DNA from: Saprospiraceae bacterium
GTDB taxonomy: Bacteria; Bacteroidota; Bacteroidia; Chitinophagales; Saprospiraceae
DNA length: 64,000 nucleotides
Reading direction: 5' to 3'
Assembly (NCBI GenBank): GCA_016714085.1
Contig: JADJNW010000003.1
Span: 434,001 to 498,000 of the forward strand
Part shown: positions 45,840-55,071 of the stretch, piece after piece
Layout: each line of letters begins with the position of its first letter
Numbering within the stretch: position 1 is the first letter of the stretch
Translations under genes and position numbers: made by a program
The notes under the pieces: generated by a model
What the model was told of the DNA's origin: nothing
Databases searched by the model: none
The model's input: the letters and a program-made list of their open reading frames with translations, nothing else

Positions 45840-46698
45840 TCACTTCGCTGCTGCTTCCCAAAACAATTGCTTGATGGTAGCGGGTTCTGAGAATTGCAGC
45901 GCGTGGCCGCGGCCGGGCAATATGATCATGTCCACCAGTGCATTTATTAATTTTTCTTTTGCATAATGCGCATTTTCAGGATAAATTAAATCATCGGCAT
46001 CGCCTTGTATAATAAGCACCGGAATTTGAATATCTTCCCAGCATATCATTTTTTCCAGTTCTTCTTTATGCGAAAATTTTTCATAAGTCGCCAATCTTAA
46101 AAATTTTGGAAAAATATATTTAATAATGGGCGTTTTCATTAAGTGTGAAATGCCATACACTTTCTCCGCGCCCGGTTTTAAGGATGCCGACAATAATACT
46201 GCCCGATCTGCAATGCCGGGATAATCCATCAGTAGCCGCGCCACGATTGTGCCGCCATAAGACGAGCCGATGAGCGTGACAGGCTTGCCGTTATCAATTT
46301 GATTAAATAAAGGTCGAATCAGTGCTGCTTGTTTTTCCAAATCCGTGACAACTTCTCCAAAATCAGATTTTCCATAGCCCGGGCCGGTCGATGCTTACCA
46401 TTCTAAAATGTGATAGAAATAAAGAATCGGTGTAATAATTTGCCCAGCTTTTTAAGGAACTCGGCGCGCCGTGAATAAAAATCAGGGTTGGTAAAGTGTC
46501 TTTGCCTACTTTTAAGTAGCGCATCGTTTGCCCATTTGCTTTATAGCGAATGAGTTGTCCTCTGATTTGCCTTCTTTCTAAGGGCTCAAACACAGTAGAA
46601 TCGCGGGTATCCGTGAATCGCCGAATACCACAACTGGTAAACCCATAAGCAATGAATAATGCAAATATAAAACCGATGAATAAAGTCCTCTTTTTCAT
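45840..46698 (-). pseudogene. Alpha/beta hydrolase, frameshifted
   Basis: Putative exported or lipid-anchored hydrolase (signal FIGFIFALFIAYGFTSC, possible lipobox Cys). The oxyanion-hole region (LIFIHGAPSSLKSW) and SIDRPG are in the first frame; the nucleophile elbow GSSYGGTIVARLL, the acid region (PVLIIQGDADDLI) and the His (GRGHALQF) are in the second. One G too many in the GGG at 46378-46380 changes the expected RPGYGKSDFGEVV to RPGLWKI-stop. With it corrected the protein would be about 285 residues. Probably an indel error, as both halves are well conserved. Confidence 0.82.
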
Positions 46699-46842
46699 AA
46701 TCTTATCAATTTGGGTGCGTATTCTTTTAAACGAATTTTAAAACCTTTGATTTTTTAACCCCTGAATTTTGAATTTGTTTGTTATTTTTCGGGCGATTGG
46801 CAAATTGCTATTATTCTTTCCTAACCAAATTATAAACAGACA

Positions 46843-48510
46843 ATGACCGACCTCGACATCGCAAAGTCGGTCACGCTTCAGCCTATTCGCAATATCGCAG
46901 CAAAGCTGGGCGTGACAGAAGATCAACTGGATTACTACGGCCGCTACAAAGCGAAGCTCCCGCTCGACTTGATCAACAAAGAAAAAATCGCAAAAAGTAA
47001 GCTTATTCTTGTTTCTGCTATCTCCCCTACCCCTGCGGGCGAAGGCAAAACCACTATGTCTATTGGCTTAGCGGAGGGTTTGAACCGGATTGGCAAAAAA
47101 ACAACGGTGGTGCTGCGCGAGCCATCTCTGGGTCCGGTTTTTGGCATCAAAGGTGGCGCTACGGGCGGCGGCTATTCTCAGGTATTGCCAATGGAGGATA
47201 TTAATCTGCATTTTACAGGCGATTTTGCAGCGATTGAAAAAGCGCATAATTTACTTTCTGCGTTGATTGACAACAATTTACAAAATACAAAAAATTCACT
47301 AAATCTCGATCCGCGCACCATCGCCTGGAAACGCGTGATGGATATGAACGACCGCGCTTTGCGCAATGTGATTGTAGGCTTGGGTGGCACTTCGGGCGGT
47401 GTACCTCGCGAAACAGGCTTCGATATTACGGCCGCGTCAGAAGTGATGGCTATCCTTTGTCTTTCTGAGAATTTGGAAGATTTAAAACGCCGTCTTGGCA
47501 ATATTTTTGTGGGTTTCACCTGGGATAAGCAACCGATTTTTGCGCGTGATCTCAAAGCAAATGGCGCGATGGCTGCCCTTTTGAAAGATGCGATTCGACC
47601 AAACCTAGTACAAACGATTGAAGGCAATCCCGCTATTATTCACGGCGGCCCTTTTGCTAATATTGCGCAAGGCACCAATACCATCATTGCTACCCGCATG
47701 GGCTTATCCTTGTCGGATTATGTCGTCACGGAGGCGGGCTTTGGTTTTGATTTGGGTGCAGAAAAATTTATGAATATCAAATGCCGCACGGCCGGGCTTT
47801 CGCCAAATGCGATTGTAATTGTGGCTACGATCCGAGCATTAAAATATCACGGCGGCGTATCACTTAAAGAACTACAATCCTCTAATCCTGAAGCAGTTGC
47901 GAAAGGTTTTTGCAATTTGGAAAAACATTTAGAGAATAGTAAATTATACAATGTTCCGGTTGTTGTAGCTATTAATCGTTTTATAAATGATAGTAATGAA
48001 GAAATTAATGTTTTAAAAGAAAAATGTAATAAAATGGGTGTACCCGTCATCCTTGCCGAAGGCTGGGCCAAAGGTGGCGCAGGTACAGAAGAATTGGCGC
48101 ATAAAGTAGCAGCATTAGCAGATGTAAATAACACTCCTTTTACACCTTTATACGATTGGAGTTGGAGCGTGGAAGAAAAAATCAAAGCCATTGCTACCAA
48201 AATTTATGGCGCTGCTGACGTAGAATACACGCCAAAAGCAAAGATTGATTTGAGAAGAATCGAAAAATTAGGCTTGGCACAGTTGCCTGTCTGCATCGCC
48301 AAAACGCAAAAATCTTTCTCCGATAATCCTGATTTGATTGGTCGCCCGGAAGGTTTTACGCTGGCGGTTCGAGAGATCGAGATCGCTGCCGGCGCTGGGT
48401 TTCTGGTGCCGATCACAGGTGAAATGATGCGGATGCCCGGCTTGCCGAACATTCCTGCTGCCGAAAGCATTGATGTAGATGCCGAAGGTAATATTACAGG
48501 TCTGTTTTAA
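46843..48510 (+). CDS. fhs: Formate-tetrahydrofolate ligase
   Basis: ATP-dependent synthesis of 10-formyl-tetrahydrofolate from formate (555 aa, family-typical). The P-loop is in TPAGEGKTTMSIGLAEG; other conserved stretches are REPSLGPVFGIKGGATGGGY, the N10-formyl-THF site around IHGGPFANIAQGTNT and the C-terminal PITGEMMRMPGLP. It supplies one-carbon units for purine and formyl-Met synthesis. Single gene followed ten bases later by the Crp/Fnr regulator. Confidence 0.95.
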   Translation: MTDLDIAKSVTLQPIRNIAAKLGVTEDQLDYYGRYKAKLPLDLINKEKIAKSKLILVSAISPTPAGEGKTTMSIGLAEGLNRIGKKTTVVLREPSLGPVFGIKGGATGGGYSQVLPMEDINLHFTGDFAAIEKAHNLLSALIDNNLQNTKNSLNLDPRTIAWKRVMDMNDRALRNVIVGLGGTSGGVPRETGFDITAASEVMAILCLSENLEDLKRRLGNIFVGFTWDKQPIFARDLKANGAMAALLKDAIRPNLVQTIEGNPAIIHGGPFANIAQGTNTIIATRMGLSLSDYVVTEAGFGFDLGAEKFMNIKCRTAGLSPNAIVIVATIRALKYHGGVSLKELQSSNPEAVAKGFCNLEKHLENSKLYNVPVVVAINRFINDSNEEINVLKEKCNKMGVPVILAEGWAKGGAGTEELAHKVAALADVNNTPFTPLYDWSWSVEEKIKAIATKIYGAADVEYTPKAKIDLRRIEKLGLAQLPVCIAKTQKSFSDNPDLIGRPEGFTLAVREIEIAAGAGFLVPITGEMMRMPGLPNIPAAESIDVDAEGNITGLF

Positions 48511-48519
48511 TTTTAACTA

Positions 48520-49083
48520 ATGGATTCAATTTACGATTTTTTAAAATATTATATACCAGAAAAGGATGTTCCCGAATTAGCAAAAGGCTTTTCTACTCGA
48601 AAGAATATTGCCAAAAACGAGCTGTTGCTTGCGCCGGGAATATCCTGCGATTTTCTGGGATTTATTATAAAAGGGCTTTTCCGTGTTTATTTTTATGATT
48701 ATGAAGGCAAAGAAATTACCGTTTGGTTTTCATTGGAAGGCATGGTAATTACGGATATGCTTGCTTTTTACTCAGATACCAAGGCCCAATTTTATGTACA
48801 AGCAATTGAAGATAGCGAAATTATTATAATCACTAAAGAAAAACTGGAATCATCATATGCTCACTATCCTTCCCTTATAGAATTCGGTCGAAAATTTGCG
48901 GAAGAAGCCATCGTAATGCTCATGGAACGCACCTTGACGCTGCAAACCAAAACCGCCGAAGATCGATATAAAGATTTATTAGAACAACCCGAATTATTAC
49001 AACGCATCCCGCTCAAGCACCTCGCCACTTATCTCGGCATTACGGACACCTCTCTCAGTCGCATCAGAAGAAATATCAAATAA
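48520..49083 (+). CDS. Crp/Fnr family transcriptional regulator
   Basis: Cytoplasmic regulator of 187 aa with an N-terminal cyclic-nucleotide-binding beta-barrel fold (LLAPGISCDFLGFIIKGLFR, later EDSEIIIITKE) and a compact C-terminal helix-turn-helix (LKHLATYLGITDTSLSRIRR). No Cys cluster for oxygen sensing is seen, so it is not a classical Fnr. A 20-base FNR/CRP-type palindrome lies just after its stop and before the next gene, so it may regulate the downstream hydrolase. Confidence 0.88.
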   Translation: MDSIYDFLKYYIPEKDVPELAKGFSTRKNIAKNELLLAPGISCDFLGFIIKGLFRVYFYDYEGKEITVWFSLEGMVITDMLAFYSDTKAQFYVQAIEDSEIIIITKEKLESSYAHYPSLIEFGRKFAEEAIVMLMERTLTLQTKTAEDRYKDLLEQPELLQRIPLKHLATYLGITDTSLSRIRRNIK

Positions 49084-49090
49084 ATCTTCT

Positions 49091-49110
49091 TTCTTGTCAA
49101 ATGACAAGAA
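49091..49110. promoter_or_regulatory. Crp/Fnr-type palindromic operator
   Basis: TTCTTGTCAAATGACAAGAA is a perfect inverted repeat (9-base arms, 2-base centre). The core TTGTC-AAAT-GACAA has the spacing of Crp/Fnr half-sites (5-4-5). It lies 8 bases after the Crp/Fnr gene stop and 50 bases before the next ATG. Confidence 0.6.
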
Positions 49111-49159
49111 TTCTTCACACATAGCGCTGTTTCTTTGCTCGAAACAAAATAAATTTATC

Positions 49160-50029
49160 ATGAAAAACGCATTTTATGATGTTTCTTTATTTCCTTTTAA
49201 AGGAAAACGCATCACTATTGATGGAAATAATATTTTTTATGTGGACGAAGGCAAAGGGCAAATCATTCTCTTCAGTCATCCGCCGGTGGCTTCTTCCTTT
49301 ATGTATCGAGAATTTATTAAATTATTAAGTGCTCATTATCGCTGTATTGCATTTGATTATCCTGGATTTGGGTTATCAGAAGCAGCAAAAGATTATCATT
49401 ATAATATTATTTCACAAGCTAATTTTCTGAAAAAATTCATTCAGCAACTTAATTTAAAAGATGTAATTGTGTTGGGCCATGATACGGGCGGACCATCTGC
49501 ATTTTTAGTCGCATTAGAACAACCTGAATTATTTAAAGCATTGATATTGAATGACACAATTGTGTTTCCAGTTAGTGAATATCCCAGAATTGATAAAATG
49601 CTTGGATTTGTAGGTAGTACTTTTTTTCAAAATTTTAATGCCTGGACTAATTTAATAATCAATGCTACCTATCGTTTCGGCATTCGCAATCGAAGGCTAT
49701 CGCGGGCAGAGCGCCGTCAATACCGACAACTATTTGATACATATAATAAAAGAAAAAGAATTACACAATTATTATATAGTTTAAAATCAAATGAACCTGC
49801 TATGCTACAGATCAAAAACGCCTTTCAAAAGCAATTGAATACCAAGCCTTTATTATTAATTTATGGTAAAAAAGACCCGGTCAATGAATTGGGCATTCCA
49901 CAAAGAATTCAGCAAATGACTCAAAACGCAAGCTTACATTTGATCGCCAATGAAGGACATTTTCCGCATGAAAGCGCCGCCGAGGAGATGTGCACTATTA
50001 TTCATAGCTGGATTCAGCGACATTTATAA
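49160..50029 (+). CDS. Alpha/beta hydrolase, haloalkane-dehalogenase-like
   Basis: Cytoplasmic alpha/beta-fold hydrolase of 289 aa. The oxyanion region is FSHPPVASSFMYREF, the nucleophile elbow GHDTGGPSA carries Asp rather than Ser as in haloalkane dehalogenases and epoxide hydrolases, and NEGHFPHES supplies the base His. ATG 49160 is chosen because the longer frame (from 49094) would cover the palindromic operator and is not conserved in character. Probably controlled by the Crp/Fnr protein encoded just upstream. True substrate unknown. Confidence 0.83.
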   Translation: MKNAFYDVSLFPFKGKRITIDGNNIFYVDEGKGQIILFSHPPVASSFMYREFIKLLSAHYRCIAFDYPGFGLSEAAKDYHYNIISQANFLKKFIQQLNLKDVIVLGHDTGGPSAFLVALEQPELFKALILNDTIVFPVSEYPRIDKMLGFVGSTFFQNFNAWTNLIINATYRFGIRNRRLSRAERRQYRQLFDTYNKRKRITQLLYSLKSNEPAMLQIKNAFQKQLNTKPLLLIYGKKDPVNELGIPQRIQQMTQNASLHLIANEGHFPHESAAEEMCTIIHSWIQRHL

Positions 50030-50138
50030 GCTAAAAAGCATTTTTATCAAAAATTCGTCAGGAAATTGACAATCTTGCAGCGCCGCGAAAAATATTATTT
50101 TCCGATTTAATTCATTACATTTACCATAAAAATTTGCT

Positions 50139-50549
50139 ATGAAAAAAACTCTATTCCACCTGTTCACCATGCTCAGCGTTATTGCGCTAATTACTGTTTT
50201 AAATAGTTGCTCAAGTACTAAGAATACTGCCTCCGAGAGAAGCGCCGCCGACCCAACCGCCGACTACCAGACGCTCAAAGATTACCTGCGAAGAGACCCT
50301 AAAGTACAGATCAGAGGTGGCGGCGAAAGCATTACGGTTATGATCAGAGGCGCTAATTCCTTTTCCGGGGGTGTGGAACCCGTTTTTGTTTTAAACGGAA
50401 CGCCGATTGCTAATTCTTATGTGCAAGCTTCACCGATGGTTGATGTAAGTGCTATCAGTTCTGTAAAAGTATTGACACCCGGCGAGGCTACTGCTCAGTT
50501 TGGGCAAAGAGGGGAAAACGGTGCGGTTGTTATTATAACAAAAAAATAA
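50139..50549 (+). CDS. Exported TonB-receptor plug-like lipoprotein
   Basis: A 136-residue lipoprotein (signal ending in VLNSC, Cys23-24 region) whose mature part is a single plug-type domain: PVFVLNGTPIANSYVQA, then DVSAISSVKVLTPGEATAQFG and GENGAVVIITKK, the pattern of SusC/TonB-dependent receptor plugs. No barrel follows. Its role is unknown; a stand-alone plug could bind a partner at the outer membrane. Confidence 0.82.
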   Translation: MKKTLFHLFTMLSVIALITVLNSCSSTKNTASERSAADPTADYQTLKDYLRRDPKVQIRGGGESITVMIRGANSFSGGVEPVFVLNGTPIANSYVQASPMVDVSAISSVKVLTPGEATAQFGQRGENGAVVIITKK

Positions 50550-50673
50550 GTAATATCCTTTCAAAGTAGTCTTCAAAATGAGGAATAGACTCACATTGGA
50601 CAAAATAGTCTAATGTGATAGGTTAGTTTATTGCCTTTTGTTATCTTTACAAAGAATATAATCGGCAATTAGT

Positions 50674-52497
50674 ATGAAAAACAACACCACTAACTCGAAG
50701 CATTTAAAAAGGGCGGTTTTTACGATTTTACTTTTATTTACATTCTTTATATTTTCATTTAGTCAATCTCCTAAAAGCGCTCTGGAATTCACGGTTTCTA
50801 TGGAGCAGCCCAATTCCCATTATTATCATATTACACTTCATTGCGAAGGTTTTAAAGCAGAAACTTTAGATTTTAAAATGCCTGTATGGACGCCCGGTTA
50901 TTATTGGATTCAGAATTTTCCTAAAAATGTAGTTAACTTTCAAGCACAAGACAGCAATGGCAAGCCTTTAACATGGAAGAAAACAACTAAAAATACCTGG
51001 CAAGTATTATCTAATAATGCAGAAATTATTACATTGACTTATGATGTATATGCATTCACGCGCTCGGTAGCCGATCCTTTTCTTGATGCTGGCAGAGGTT
51101 ATATTTCTACGTCCGGACTTTGTATGCACCCTGCTGAACATCTCGGACATCCCGCCACTATTACATTTAAGCCATATCAAAATTGGAAAATTTCGACTGG
51201 ATTAGAGCCGGTGAAAGGAAAAGAAAATACTTTTTTTGCCGCCGATTTTGATGAATTATATGATTGTCCTATTTACATCGGTAATCAAAAAATATTTTCA
51301 TTTGAAGCCAAAGGACTTCCACATTATGTAGCTATTGAAAATCCTGATGCTTTTAATGGAGATAAATTTATTGCCGACCTAAAAAAAATGGTAGAAGCCG
51401 GTTCTGATATTATTGGTGATATTCCTTACAAACATTATACGTTTATTATAATGGGGCCGGGCGGCGGTGGCTTGGAGCATCGCAATTCTACAGCCGTTTT
51501 TTCCAGCAATACCAATTATAATCAACAAAATCCTGCTTCTTACCAAAGATGGCTATGCTTTCTGGCACACGAATATTTTCATTTATATAATATTAAAGCG
51601 ATTCGCCCGATTGCTTTAGGCCCGTTCGATTATGATCAAGAAAATTACACAAATATGTTATGGGTATCAGAAGGTATTACAGCATATTACCAATTTTTGA
51701 TTGTGAATCGTGCCAATATGATGAATCGGGAAGAAACTTTACAAGAATTACAAAAAAGGATTAAAGCTTATGAAAATATTCCGGGTCATTTATTTCAATC
51801 TGCAACCCAATCGAGCATGGATACCTGGGTTCAATTTTTCAATCGCAGCGAAAATGCTTCTAATACAACCATTTCTTATTATGATAAAGGTTGCGCGTTG
51901 GGAATATTATTAGACCTTAAAATTCGGCACGAGACCAAAAATCAACGATCGCTCGACGATGTAATGCGCACATTATATCAAGCATTTTATAAAGAAAAAA
52001 AGCGCGGCTTTACGGATGAAGAATTTCAAACGGTTTGTGAAAAAACAGCAGGCGTTTCGCTTGCAGAAGTTTTTGAATACGCTTCTACGGTTAAAGAAAT
52101 TGATTATCCTAAATATCTGGCTTATGCCGGTTTAAATATTGATACGACTTCGCAGCCTTTGCCTGGCGCGTATTTGGGAGCGGTCACACCTAGTCGTGGC
52201 GACAATTTGACTATTTCAAGCATAGAATGGAATTCTCCTGCCTGGCACGCTGGCTTGAGCGCTCAGGATGAAATTATAGAAATAGATCATATTAAAGCCA
52301 ATCCACAAATATTAAAAGATGTATTAAATAATAAAAATTCTGGTGATATTATAAAGTTATTAGTCTCTTATCGCAACGAGCAACGCGAAGTGAGCGTAAA
52401 ACTTGGTCAAAAGACAGAAAAAAGTTTCCATATTACGCCTATGGCAAATCCGAATTCATTACAAATGTCTATTTTAAATGCCTGGATCAAGAATTAA
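50674..52497 (+). CDS. M61 family metallopeptidase (glycyl-aminopeptidase-like) with PDZ domain
   Basis: Exported zinc peptidase (607 aa) with a signal peptide (FTILLLFTFFIFSFS), the M61 N-terminal beta-domain (MPVWTPGYYWIQNFPKNV), the catalytic HEYFH in FLAHEYFHLYNIKAIRP and the third ligand Glu in LWVSEGITAYY. A C-terminal PDZ domain (residues about 495-585; GAYLGAVTPSRGD, PAWHAGLSAQDEIIEID) completes the architecture. It probably trims peptides in the periplasm. Single gene. Confidence 0.92.
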   Translation: MKNNTTNSKHLKRAVFTILLLFTFFIFSFSQSPKSALEFTVSMEQPNSHYYHITLHCEGFKAETLDFKMPVWTPGYYWIQNFPKNVVNFQAQDSNGKPLTWKKTTKNTWQVLSNNAEIITLTYDVYAFTRSVADPFLDAGRGYISTSGLCMHPAEHLGHPATITFKPYQNWKISTGLEPVKGKENTFFAADFDELYDCPIYIGNQKIFSFEAKGLPHYVAIENPDAFNGDKFIADLKKMVEAGSDIIGDIPYKHYTFIIMGPGGGGLEHRNSTAVFSSNTNYNQQNPASYQRWLCFLAHEYFHLYNIKAIRPIALGPFDYDQENYTNMLWVSEGITAYYQFLIVNRANMMNREETLQELQKRIKAYENIPGHLFQSATQSSMDTWVQFFNRSENASNTTISYYDKGCALGILLDLKIRHETKNQRSLDDVMRTLYQAFYKEKKRGFTDEEFQTVCEKTAGVSLAEVFEYASTVKEIDYPKYLAYAGLNIDTTSQPLPGAYLGAVTPSRGDNLTISSIEWNSPAWHAGLSAQDEIIEIDHIKANPQILKDVLNNKNSGDIIKLLVSYRNEQREVSVKLGQKTEKSFHITPMANPNSLQMSILNAWIKN

Positions 52498-52550
52498 TTT
52501 ATTTTTATAAAGTTTTAATTTTACATAAGCGTTTTGCGTATCTTCGCAGC

Positions 52551-53558
52551 ATGAGCTATCAGGATATTTTAAAAGAGTTAAAACAAAAAAAATACCGCCC
52601 GATATACTTTTTGCACGGTGCGGAGGCTTATTTTATTGATGCGATCTCTAATTATATTGAGCATGAAATACTAACCGAAACCGAAAAAGCTTTCAACCTC
52701 ACGGTTTTATATGGTAAAGAAATTAATCATTTGGCGGTAGTGGATAGCGCGCGGCGCTACCCGGTGATGGCAGAGCGGCAAGTGGTGATGGTGAAAGAAG
52801 CGCAAGAAATGAAATCTTTGCCGGATTTATTTACTTATATAGAAAAGCCCCTCGACTCGACCATTTTAGTTATTTGCCATAAACATAAAACGCTGAATCT
52901 CAATTCTAAATTTGGTAAATTGCTCAAAGAAAAAGCCTTAATATTCGATGCAAAAGAATTATATGATAATCAAGTCCCGGATTGGATTAAAGAATATTTA
53001 AAGGATAAAAATCTGAAAATAAATGCGAATGCTGCTAATTTGATTGCTGAATATCTCGGGACAGAGCTATCTAAAATTGTGAATGAACTTGATAAACTTG
53101 CGCTCAATCTGCCCGCCAACACAGAAATAAATGAAAAGCACGTAGAAGAAAACATTGGTATCAGCAAAGATTATAATGTATTTGAATTGCAAAAAGCGCT
53201 TGGCAGCCGCGACATACTCAAAGCCAATCGCATCGTACAATATTTTGCTGCCAATCCGCGCAAGCATCCATTGCCAGTAGTGATAGGATCATTATATAAT
53301 TTTTTTAGCAAACTTTATATTTTACATTTTGTACGTAATTTGCCGGAAAAAGAGATGCTGGAAGCATTACAACTGCGTTCTGCTTACTTTTTAAAGGATT
53401 ATCGCGCAGCCTTATTACATTTTCCATTACAAAAGACGGAGCAAGTTATTGGTTTTTTAAAAGAATATGATTTAAAATCAAAAGGCGTCGATTTTATAAC
53501 GACAGGCAAGGAAGACGGCGAATTACTCAAGGAAATGGCATGGCGAATATTACATTAA
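52551..53558 (+). CDS. holA: DNA polymerase III subunit delta
   Basis: Clamp-loader delta subunit (335 aa) that opens the sliding clamp ring. It has the degenerate AAA+ layout of HolA: IYFLHGAEAYFIDAI (vestigial nucleotide loop), RRYPVMAERQVVMVKEAQE, the middle part NELDKLALNL and the C-terminal collar domain (AANPRKHPLPVVIGSLYNFFSKL). TATCTTCG lies four bases before the ATG, close to the -7 consensus, so the transcript would have almost no leader. Confidence 0.9.
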   Translation: MSYQDILKELKQKKYRPIYFLHGAEAYFIDAISNYIEHEILTETEKAFNLTVLYGKEINHLAVVDSARRYPVMAERQVVMVKEAQEMKSLPDLFTYIEKPLDSTILVICHKHKTLNLNSKFGKLLKEKALIFDAKELYDNQVPDWIKEYLKDKNLKINANAANLIAEYLGTELSKIVNELDKLALNLPANTEINEKHVEENIGISKDYNVFELQKALGSRDILKANRIVQYFAANPRKHPLPVVIGSLYNFFSKLYILHFVRNLPEKEMLEALQLRSAYFLKDYRAALLHFPLQKTEQVIGFLKEYDLKSKGVDFITTGKEDGELLKEMAWRILH

Positions 53559-53587
53559 TCGATCCAGTTTATTTATATAAAAACAGG

Positions 53588-53617
53588 GTTTACGAAACAA
53601 AAAAAATCGTATCTTTG
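53588..53617 (+). promoter_or_regulatory. Promoter of the tRNA-Val gene
   Basis: TATCTTTG at 53610-53617 is a full match to TAnnTTTG, with a T-rich element TTTACG about 20 bases upstream as a possible -33. The predicted start is about 28 bases before the mature tRNA. Confidence 0.6.
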
Positions 53618-53651
53618 CACTCGCTCAAAAAATAGTAGCATTAATATCAGC

Positions 53652-53729
53652 GGTCATTTAGCTCAGTTGGTTTAGAGCGCCGCTTTGACAGAGCGGAGGT
53701 CACTGGTTCGAATCCAGTAATGACCACCA
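53652..53729 (+). tRNA. tRNA-Val (GAC)
   Basis: Complete cloverleaf: acceptor stem GGTCATT / AATGACC, anticodon stem CCGCT / AGCGG with loop TTGACAG giving anticodon GAC, T arm CTGG-TTCGAAT-CCAG, and an encoded CCA. It decodes GUC/GUU valine codons. Confidence 0.93.
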
Positions 53730-53768
53730 GGGGAGTTGAGGCTTAGCATGGAATTAAAAGCAGTATGA

Positions 53769-54125
53769 ATGTTTGATTTCGAGAAACTCGATGTGTATCA
53801 GGAGATTAGGTCTTTAAATGCGAAAGTATTGCACCTGCTTTTTACTCGAAAAGACTTTGATATTTATGTAACGGAGCAGTTCAAGCGAGCGAGTTTAAGT
53901 TCTTTATTAAATTTGGCAGAAGGCACCGGTCGAATGACCAATACAGACAAAAAACGTTATTACATCACCGCCAGAGCCTCTGTATTCGAATGCGTAGCCA
54001 TTTTGCAAACATTATTGGATTTGGGAAGTCTTGAATCCGATTTTTATGAAGAACTTTATAAAAGTTATGATAAAATATCAAGGATGCTGCTAGGAATGAT
54101 TCGTTCTTTAGATAGCACGCCTTAA
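53769..54125 (+). CDS. Four-helix bundle protein (S23 / 23S rRNA intervening-sequence type)
   Basis: A 118-residue helical protein of the S23 (23S rRNA-associated / four-helix bundle) family: DFEKLDVYQEIRSLNAKVLH, KRASLSSLLNLAEGTGR, and RYYITARASVFECVAILQT match the family's four helices. These proteins sit in rRNA intervening sequences or, very often in Bacteroidota, alone in intergenic places; their function is unproved. Here it lies between tRNA-Val and tRNA-Pro and could be cotranscribed with them. Confidence 0.88.
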   Translation: MFDFEKLDVYQEIRSLNAKVLHLLFTRKDFDIYVTEQFKRASLSSLLNLAEGTGRMTNTDKKRYYITARASVFECVAILQTLLDLGSLESDFYEELYKSYDKISRMLLGMIRSLDSTP

Positions 54126-54151
54126 ACACGCACACGCACACACATATGCTT

Positions 54152-54229
<78 letters not shown>

Positions 54230-54236
54230 TATTCAT

Positions 54237-54274
54237 AAGGGTTTTCAGGTTTTTATCTGAGAACCCTTTTTCTT
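54237..54274 (+). terminator. Rho-independent terminator after tRNA-Pro
   Basis: Stem AAGGGTTTTCAG / CTGAGAACCCTT (one wobble pair), 8-base loop, then a TTTTTC run, nine bases after the tRNA CCA. Confidence 0.85.
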
Positions 54275-55071
54275 GGTAGTGAAATAGTAGTGATATAAGA
54301 ACTTTTCAGGTCGAAGATACAATTTTTTTGTTATCCCGCTAGCCTAAATTTCATCATCTTTACCATATTGACATATTATTATTTTATGGTCATAATTAAG
54401 CTTTCAACAAGTTGATAGCGGCACTCAGATTTATCTACACCTTTTCATTGTACCATTCGCAAAGTTTCTCCACAATTCTCTCATAGATATTAGCAGCAAT
54501 GAGGTTAACAGGCGTCGGACGACCATCAAAAGCAGGTCAAAGTTCGGGTTCAAGCGTCGCCAGGGTTAAATCACTCAACGCAACTTCGAGTAGCTGATTT
54601 GTCCTCCTTTCTGGAAATACTTTCTAAAGATTTATTGTATTATAATTCTTAAAGTCTTTACAACAGATTAATTTAAAACGAGACATCCTTTAATATTTTG
54701 GAAAATATTTGTGCATAACACAAACTCAAGGCAAAAACGTTTTCTTCAATTTTATCCATAACTAGTTTGCAAATCATGTCCATGATCGGACATTCACTGA
54801 AGGGCTGCTAAAGGTTCATATTTAAATTGTGTTAGAATTGGACAGTTTCTCTGAGAACTCTTAAATATTGCAAGTAGAAAATCCTACAATGATAGAACTC
54901 AGTTCGTTTTGAATTCATGGAGTCATATAAATTTTTGTTTTGTGAGCACCAAAATTTGGTAGCTATTTGGCTCAATAAAAAATATAATTGTAATTTTAGC
55001 AATCGATTGAATAATTTTTCTCATTTTGCTTGTCTTGTAATTACAAGAATACTGGAATTAGATTAACGGTA
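54275..55071. other. Gene-poor gap with a decayed coding remnant
   Basis: No intact gene. On the minus strand, about 54385-54600, a readable fragment survives with internal stops: DLTLATLEPEL-stop-PAFDGRPTPVNLIAANIYER, then IVEKLCEWYNEKV-stop-INLSAAINLLKA. Its family was not recognised. The rest (54610-55071) is AT-rich with no visible structure. Together with the broken gene to the right this is a zone of gene decay next to a tRNA. Confidence 0.45.

Noticed and set aside
53769..54125. Intervening sequence of a 23S rRNA gene
   Set aside because: No rRNA sequence flanks the S23-like gene; tRNAs are on both sides.
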